DNA of 64,000 bases, from positions 1 to 64,000 of IMG/VR virus record IMGVR_UViG_3300045256_000188. The stretch is one strand, 5' to 3'. This DNA comes from a virus. This document shows positions 58,451 to 64,000 of this stretch, in pieces. Below the pieces are notes generated by a model. That model had not been told where the DNA came from. It did not search any database and worked only from the letters and a program-made list of their open reading frames with translations. Every line of letters starts with the position of its first letter. Position 1 is the stretch's first letter. Both the position numbers and the translations under genes were made by a program.

Positions 58451-59175
58451 TACTTCAGCACCATCGCAACTGCCCGCAGTTGCACCAGGACAGCCTCAGC
58501 ATCGGCGGCGTAGCCGTTAGCGGCCTCGATCGCCTTGTCGCGGGCGGCTGTGGCTTCAGCCCGCTTCTTCTTGAGTTTGGTGATAAGATCAGCCACGTCC
58601 GAAGATGACTTGGCGATAACCTCCAGAGCTTTAATAGTTCGGTTCGTCTCGTTGATGAGCTTCTGCTGTAGGTTGATATCCACTTCAGCGTCAGCCCGCT
58701 GCTGTTTCAGCTTGTTCAACTGGTCGGTCAAATCAGAATGGGTCTTAAGGGACGCCATAGCGATGGTCGCTTGCTCCTCCTCCGTGACTCCCAAAGCGTC
58801 ATAGTCGAAGATGTTGTTATTGTGTTGGATCTCCGTCACAGCACTGACTAGCATCGGCTCGACCGCCGCCGTGTCCGACTCCTCGAATTCCAGCACCTGC
58901 CCAATCTCGAACTGCTTGGAGTTACTACCCACCGCCCGCCGCCGCGAACTGGAGATGCTGAAGATCAGGTCCCCCAAATACTTGCGGTTGTCCAGCGGAG
59001 TGATGGGTTCAGGCTTGTCCCGGCCGCGGTCCACTAGACCGACCGGGATCTTGGGGAACACAAGGTTAGTGCGGGGCGGGGTTGTGTTCGATATCGTGAA
59101 CGTAACATTCCCCCGGTCCTGCGGATTCACCGGCAGGACATCACGGTATAGACCGGTTGGGAATTTGACGATCAC
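58450..59175 (-). CDS. Baseplate-associated protein with coiled coil
   Basis: 241 residues. N-terminal part is beta-rich; from about 140 on a long coiled coil with Lys, Glu, Gln and Ala. No family recognised. Its place between gp5-like and gp25-like genes with overlapping stop/start codons supports a baseplate or tail-tip role. Confidence 0.6.
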   Translation of the reverse strand: MIVKFPTGLYRDVLPVNPQDRGNVTFTISNTTPPRTNLVFPKIPVGLVDRGRDKPEPITPLDNRKYLGDLIFSISSSRRRAVGSNSKQFEIGQVLEFEESDTAAVEPMLVSAVTEIQHNNNIFDYDALGVTEEEQATIAMASLKTHSDLTDQLNKLKQQRADAEVDINLQQKLINETNRTIKALEVIAKSSSDVADLITKLKKKRAEATAARDKAIEAANGYAADAEAVLVQLRAVAMVLK

Positions 59176-59185
59176 TGCCTACCCC

Positions 59186-61435
59186 CTAACTTGTCGGGTG
59201 CTCGATTTCGTCCCGCGGGCACTCCTCAAATGGCTCATTGTAAGTTTGGCCACGGTCCGTCGGCTCCAGCTTCGGCACATCCGGCGGATTCACCCTCCCC
59301 ACACGAGCCCCACCCGGCCGTTGACAACCAGTTGTGGTCCGACCCTTGACGCGGACGCGGACATTGAGCCGCACTGGCACGCTCTTATTACCCACCTTGA
59401 CCTTACCGCTGGCAGACCCAGTGCCGACCCCCACCACTTTGTGGGTGCAGATTTGGGCCATAATCCGTCGGCCGAAGTAGGTCTTATTGGTCCGAACCCC
59501 ACCCCCGTTAATAGTGAGCCTAGTACCACCAGCCTCCATCCGAATCGCACGCTGGGCGTACATGTCAATGGTGCCGTTGGATGAGATCTTCACATCCCTC
59601 TTGGCGATGATGTTCACATTCGTCTTAGCGAAGATGGTAATTTCACCTTCGTTGTTGTAAATGGCAATCCGCCGACCTTTCTCATCCATCCATATGAACA
59701 TCTTCTTACCCTTGCGGGCACGCCAAATACCAAGTTTCTCCTGCTTACTCCACCACATCCCGCGGTGCTGAGAATCGACAATCTCCGTCCAGGGACCATC
59801 CCCAGACCGCCCGTCCCGCATCTCCACGCCCTGCTGGAACTTGGACCCCGATTTCTCAGCCGGCATCATCGGCCGGGGACCGCCACCACCACGAGTCTTC
59901 AAACGGATATATTCGTTATCGTGATCGAGCTTCAGGTGATGGGAGGTCTTCTCCGGGTTCCGCATCATAGCGGGCTTCCCGATGAACTCGTTCTCTTTGA
60001 TCCCCTCCCACTTCCTGGCCCATTTCTTACCAAGTGAGGCCGACAGTAGCACGTACTGGTAGCGGTCGTTCATCTCCATAGTGAGACCCATCGGGGTGCC
60101 CCACATGGTGTGATTCGCCTTGTCGTTCTCGTTGAACTCCCAGAAGTAACCCTTCCCCTTACCACCGCGTGGAACAGCTTTCACCGACGGTTCACGCCGT
60201 CCCTTGATTAGAACGCCGTTGCCGTGCGGGTCACTCCGCTTGTCGGCACGTTTGTCATCGGAACCACGGTCATCGAGCACGAACTTGAAACCGTGCCGCG
60301 TGACCATCCGCATCCAGCGGGCATCCTTATCCTTCCAGTATTGATCTTCCTTCTCGGACCGCGGCCCCATCTCTTCGGTGATCTTCCGCTTGACGAATTG
60401 ATCTTCTTCAGGGTCGAATCCCTTGTCGTACGCTTGGAATAGCATACCGCCTTTGGTGCGGAGCTTGATCCAGCGGAAATCGTTTTCCGATTCCTCAGAC
60501 AAGATGCGGCGAGGACCGTACTCATCACTCCGCGATTTTGACTTGATTGGTCCCTGTTGTGCCCAGCCAGTGTCCCGCATCTCGAACTTGGAACCATAGC
60601 GGTTCATGATAGAAACGCGGCGGTGATCACCCTTCGGCTCACCCTCATTGAGCACTTTCTGTAGGCACTTCCACCGCTTGATCTCATACTTCTCATCCTT
60701 TTTGAACGAGCCCTCGAACTCGCCGAGTTCGCCGCCATCCTCGTCCTTTTTCCAGTGATAGCCCTGGTCCGACATGATGAACATAGAGCCGTACTTCGTC
60801 ACACGAGCCATATACTTCTTGTCGGGGTCGTTCACCTCCGGCGTTTGTCGCTTCTGCTCGAATTTAGCCTTCTGAACGGCATCGTGGTCCGGTGGCGGCG
60901 GCGGGTCCTTGTGTTCTTCGGGGAAAAAGCCCACGGACGAGTGAATGTCCAAGTTGCCGTAGCGATCCTGCCAGCCGTGGGCCATCGGCCGCCCGTCCTT
61001 CGGCAGGTACTGCTCGTCGTAGTCGTTGGGGCGGTCGGCTGGTTTGCCGTCCTCATTCACCGATAGTGGCGTCTTTTGGAAGATTTGTGGGTAGGCGTAA
61101 TACTTGCGACGGGTAGGTGTGGCGAAGCCAGTCCAGATTGGTCCGTACGGGTGCTGCTTTTCGAAGGTAATCCAGATCCAGTCGCCGATACAGGGGTGTG
61201 AGAATCGCCCAGCCCGTTGGCCACCCAGGTCAAAGGCGGGAACGGCCCAGGGGCAGTCCTCGGCTTCGAGATCGAAATCGTGCATGTCCGGGCACTTGAA
61301 TCGTACCCGATACATGTTAAGGGGGTCGTTGGTTTCGACGACCAGAGCACGGAAATGCCCAGGGAACCGCTCCCAGAGGGTCCGGGTGCGGTGTCCGAAA
61401 AACTTTCCCCAAACGACGTTTAGGTTATCGGCCAC
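59186..61435 (-). CDS. Baseplate hub/spike protein, gp5 OB-fold type
   Basis: 749 residues. N-terminal OB-fold domain: RALVVETNDPLNMYRVRFK, CPWAVPAFDLGG, GDWIWITFEKQHPYGPIWTG. The middle has repeated strand-turn units each containing YGSKF/RHGFKF-like and W-rich motifs. The C-terminal part has the NITAK-type beta-helix pattern (INIIAKRDVKISSNGTIDMY region, then GTRLTINGGG). This forms the membrane-puncturing spike or its adaptor. No lysozyme domain is evident, unlike T4 gp5. Confidence 0.8.
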   Translation of the reverse strand: MADNLNVVWGKFFGHRTRTLWERFPGHFRALVVETNDPLNMYRVRFKCPDMHDFDLEAEDCPWAVPAFDLGGQRAGRFSHPCIGDWIWITFEKQHPYGPIWTGFATPTRRKYYAYPQIFQKTPLSVNEDGKPADRPNDYDEQYLPKDGRPMAHGWQDRYGNLDIHSSVGFFPEEHKDPPPPPDHDAVQKAKFEQKRQTPEVNDPDKKYMARVTKYGSMFIMSDQGYHWKKDEDGGELGEFEGSFKKDEKYEIKRWKCLQKVLNEGEPKGDHRRVSIMNRYGSKFEMRDTGWAQQGPIKSKSRSDEYGPRRILSEESENDFRWIKLRTKGGMLFQAYDKGFDPEEDQFVKRKITEEMGPRSEKEDQYWKDKDARWMRMVTRHGFKFVLDDRGSDDKRADKRSDPHGNGVLIKGRREPSVKAVPRGGKGKGYFWEFNENDKANHTMWGTPMGLTMEMNDRYQYVLLSASLGKKWARKWEGIKENEFIGKPAMMRNPEKTSHHLKLDHDNEYIRLKTRGGGGPRPMMPAEKSGSKFQQGVEMRDGRSGDGPWTEIVDSQHRGMWWSKQEKLGIWRARKGKKMFIWMDEKGRRIAIYNNEGEITIFAKTNVNIIAKRDVKISSNGTIDMYAQRAIRMEAGGTRLTINGGGVRTNKTYFGRRIMAQICTHKVVGVGTGSASGKVKVGNKSVPVRLNVRVRVKGRTTTGCQRPGGARVGRVNPPDVPKLEPTDRGQTYNEPFEECPRDEIEHPTS

Positions 61436-61447
61436 AAGTCATTCCTA

Positions 61448-61759
61448 CTACAGAAGCTCGGGTAGAACAATCGCGTCAACCGGATACTCGATCGTGTCAC
61501 CAGTTCGTGGCCAGTTGAGGGGGTCACGCACCTTATTGAAGGCGATCAGGACCCAATCCAGCAAGGGTGTGCTGTAGATCTGGTTGGAGATAAGATCAGG
61601 GCGACCTTCCAGGGCACTAGTGACCCGGAAAACGCCGATGTTCTCCTCGTCTGGCCGCTCCTTGAGGAATGAGAAGCTGACCCAACGACCGTATGTCTCC
61701 TTGCCCTCCACGATTGTAGGAGGGGTTTTCTTGAAACGGGAGAACGTGTCGAGGTCCAT
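61448..61759 (-). CDS. Baseplate wedge protein, gp53-like
   Basis: 103 residues. YSTPLLDWVLIAFNKVRDPL followed by NWPRTGDTIEYP matches the gp53/LysM-like wedge subunit pattern. In T4 gene 53 also lies next to gene 5. Gap of 12 bp to the hub gene. Confidence 0.75.
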   Translation of the reverse strand: MDLDTFSRFKKTPPTIVEGKETYGRWVSFSFLKERPDEENIGVFRVTSALEGRPDLISNQIYSTPLLDWVLIAFNKVRDPLNWPRTGDTIEYPVDAIVLPELL

Positions 61760-61769
61760 AGCCTACCCC

Positions 61770-62342
61770 TTAGTACCACTTCGTCTCTTCCTCCCGCTTC
61801 AGACCCTTGAGGTCCTGCGTCTCCACTTTGCTACCCCTGGTCCAGAGTCGCAGTTCAATCGTGATATCGGTGCGGAGCGGGTACGCTTTATCGTAATTCT
61901 TGTTGCCACCGGTGCAGTGAGTCACAATCGTCTCAGAGTGCTTCACGTCCACACTCTTGATGCGGCACGACATGGTGTCTGAGCCACCGAAGTTCCACAT
62001 CTTGAAGAAGACGATCAGGTTACGCTGGCCCTGGACATTAGGGTCTTTGGTCCGGGCGAAGTAACCACGCATGATCTTAACTTGCTCGGCCACTTTATCC
62101 GTGGTCCACTCCTGACTACCATCGACGATGTAGGTCCACGTGAGACTGATCTCACGCGGTCCGGACCTCTGGTAGACGGCCACCGGTTCCGTGCCGGGCA
62201 AATTGCCCTCGTGCCACTCGCCCTTACGACTGTCGCTCGTAATCTTGGGTGGGAACTGGAAGACAATCTTGGGGCCATTGTTGAACTGCATGGTGACAGC
62301 ATCAGCAAGGCCCCGGTCGAACTCAGTAATTTGTGCTGGCAT
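61770..62342 (-). CDS. Tail/baseplate structural protein
   Basis: 190 residues, beta-rich, with a tail-tube-like pattern (SLTWTYIVDGSQEWTTDKV). Probably a tube initiator or hub subunit by position between tape measure and gp53-like genes; exact T4 equivalent not established. Its ATG overlaps a TAGGTAACC leader directly after the tape-measure stop. Confidence 0.6.
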   Translation of the reverse strand: MPAQITEFDRGLADAVTMQFNNGPKIVFQFPPKITSDSRKGEWHEGNLPGTEPVAVYQRSGPREISLTWTYIVDGSQEWTTDKVAEQVKIMRGYFARTKDPNVQGQRNLIVFFKMWNFGGSDTMSCRIKSVDVKHSETIVTHCTGGNKNYDKAYPLRTDITIELRLWTRGSKVETQDLKGLKREEETKWY

Positions 62343-62344
62343 GG

Positions 62345-64000
62345 TTACCTAGCCCATGAGTTAAGTTCGCTACCAAGACCATGGTCACCCTTGTTCATCC
62401 CAGGCAAGTAAGCCTGCAGGATGGCGACGATCTCAGACAGTTCACCCTTACCGCCGGCCGTCATCTCTCCGAGCTTCTCGTCAATAGCTACCAGGGTTTC
62501 GCTCACCTTCACCAGTATCTTCGTGCTCTCATCCTGTGCCTCACGTGCCTCCCCATCGGTTCTATCCATGACCTGGACAGTACTGATAGCCTCAGATCGC
62601 ACCGTCTCCTCGATCCCGGCCTCCCCCGCCGCTCGGATCGCCGGCATCGCCTTGGTTACTACCGCCGTCTCGATCCGGCTGGACGCATTCTCCAGTAGAT
62701 TAGCGTAGTTGTCTAGCATATCGGCCAGTTTGCCGACGTCATCAGTCAAGTTCAACCCCTGACCAAACGCGGTAATCGTCTCGGTCAGTTCCTTGAGGAT
62801 AGCGTTCAGCCGCTCCGCCGGTCCCTGGAAGGCCCGGACACCCTCATCGAGCTTGGAGGCGGCGACCGTTAGGTCGCTGCCCAACTTCTCGATGTCTGGG
62901 ATTGCTCCCAGAGCCTCGTCCGCCATCTCCCGCAGACCCTTCAGCGGGGTATTGTTGAGGGCCTGGAACGAGTCAGCCAGAAGCGACATCGCCGCCCCGA
63001 CCTTCTCCACCCGGTCAATGGTCTTGGAGAAGCGGAAGACCGCAAACTCCAGCACCATCAGCCCGCCGTAGATCGCCCAGGCCGCCGGCCTCATCATGTT
63101 CCCAGCGATCATTAACATCACCGCCGAATCGATCATCCATCCGGCCGCGATCGACAGCACAATCGCCCCGAAGGTGAGGCCCCCGCTCGCGTAGATCGCC
63201 ATATCCCCAGCCACAGCCAGGGTGAACATAGCGTCCATGATATTGAGGGCCGCCATCGGGAGCAGGACACCCGCCACCACCAACTGGATGGCCGCCACGA
63301 AGATATTCCTCGCAGCGATCGACAGGAAGATCGACCCGACCAGGATGATGGCCATCGCACCCAGGTAGAGGACCGATGTGTAGAGGATAACCATCGAAGC
63401 CTCGGCCAGAGCCAGGGCCGCCGGTAGCAGCACGAACGAGGCGAGCAGCAGGACAGAGGACCCCGACAAGAGCAGGAGGCCGGCGGACAGCGACATCTCC
63501 GCGGCCGGCAGCAGGAACTGCATCGCCGTCAGCAGGAGGTTGGCAGCCGGAGCCATCACCACGCCACCGACCAGGAGCAGAACCGCAGCAACCAGCAGGA
63601 ACTGGACACCCCACAGAATCATCGCGATGCCCGTCGCCAGGGGGACACCGGAGATCGCCATGAGCAGGGCCGCCGGCAGCAGCTTCAGTGCCGCTTCCAG
63701 AAGGATCGTCGCCCCAATAAGGACCTGCACCGAAGCCGTCAGCATCACCGAGGCCAGTGACCCCAGCATCCCCACCGCCATCTGCAGGATGATCGTCCCG
63801 AACAGCAGCGGGAACACCCCCTCCTGCAGAGCACGCCCAACGATCGAGATGTAGATGCAACCCAACACCAGTTGGAGCGAAGCAATCCGGAGCATGAGTC
63901 CGGCCGGGAACATGGCGTTAGCCGCCTCTGTCACCTTCGGCATCAACCCCTTCAGGACGTCAAGACTGGAGTCGATCTGCCCGGCCGAGTCGCCCAGCAG
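62345..64000 (-). CDS. Tail tape measure protein, 5' end beyond window
   Basis: At least 551 residues; the frame is open to the window edge without a convincing start, so the N-terminal part is missing. The visible part has a long hydrophobic region (about ten Ala/Leu/Val-rich segments from 63880 to 63050) followed by a helical, coiled-coil C-terminal part ending in EIVAILQAYLPGMNKG. Hydrophobic helices within a long helical protein next to baseplate genes fit a tape measure that sets tail length and may insert into the membrane on DNA entry. Confidence 0.75.
   Translation of the reverse strand: MLGDSAGQIDSSLDVLKGLMPKVTEAANAMFPAGLMLRIASLQLVLGCIYISIVGRALQEGVFPLLFGTIILQMAVGMLGSLASVMLTASVQVLIGATILLEAALKLLPAALLMAISGVPLATGIAMILWGVQFLLVAAVLLLVGGVVMAPAANLLLTAMQFLLPAAEMSLSAGLLLLSGSSVLLLASFVLLPAALALAEASMVILYTSVLYLGAMAIILVGSIFLSIAARNIFVAAIQLVVAGVLLPMAALNIMDAMFTLAVAGDMAIYASGGLTFGAIVLSIAAGWMIDSAVMLMIAGNMMRPAAWAIYGGLMVLEFAVFRFSKTIDRVEKVGAAMSLLADSFQALNNTPLKGLREMADEALGAIPDIEKLGSDLTVAASKLDEGVRAFQGPAERLNAILKELTETITAFGQGLNLTDDVGKLADMLDNYANLLENASSRIETAVVTKAMPAIRAAGEAGIEETVRSEAISTVQVMDRTDGEAREAQDESTKILVKVSETLVAIDEKLGEMTAGGKGELSEIVAILQAYLPGMNKGDHGLGSELNSWAR

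Overview
This window reads as the late (virion-building) region of a large T4-like contractile-tailed phage with a GC-rich genome, free or integrated. Most structural genes lie on the minus strand, from the right edge leftwards: tape measure (open at the edge), a tail/baseplate protein, gp53-like, gp5-like hub/spike, a coiled-coil baseplate protein, gp25-like and gp6-like proteins. After a metabolic block (cupin protein, broken pyrF, class II ribonucleotide reductase) and a UvsW-like helicase with a gp55-like late sigma factor come terminase, portal, a very large internal head protein, prohead protease, scaffold and major capsid protein. No integrase, tRNA, rRNA or CRISPR array was seen. A planctomycete (Gemmata-like) host is suggested only by the style of a secreted-protein cassette at 7.6-10.3 kb, so it is an inference.

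The outstanding property is self-splicing protein elements. I count 15 inteins in five essential genes: six in the ribonucleotide reductase, three each in terminase and portal, two in the helicase and one in the prohead protease. All host ORFs stay open through them and extein sequence resumes at conserved motifs on both sides. Two arrangements stand out. In the reductase, two homologous inteins sit directly head to tail with no extein residue between them (51302-53380). In the helicase, the second intein has its endonuclease gene on the opposite strand (41331-42311), while the host frame stays open through the antisense of that gene.

Downstream of the capsid gene are two adjacent free-standing genes that each join a homing-type nuclease to a DNA-modification domain: LAGLIDADG plus DNA methyltransferase (15322-17034), and EDxHD/Vsr-like plus Mom-like (13355-15148). 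Fossil 3' ends of a second capsid gene and of a second methyltransferase lie in matching positions around them, so a capsid-methyltransferase unit was probably duplicated and then partly replaced.

The left 13 kb is accessory. It has a full-length sigma-70 factor, a metallophosphoesterase, a membrane protein, a double glycosyltransferase, small hypothetical genes, and a 3-kb cassette flanked by a 15-bp direct repeat. That cassette holds an ABC-permease fragment, three exported-protein genes and a TnpB 3' remnant. A broken DUF5131 gene and a small four-gene operon follow. Several other pseudogenes (TnpB, HNH, pyrF and unidentified debris) sit between intact genes, as expected at sites repeatedly visited by mobile elements.
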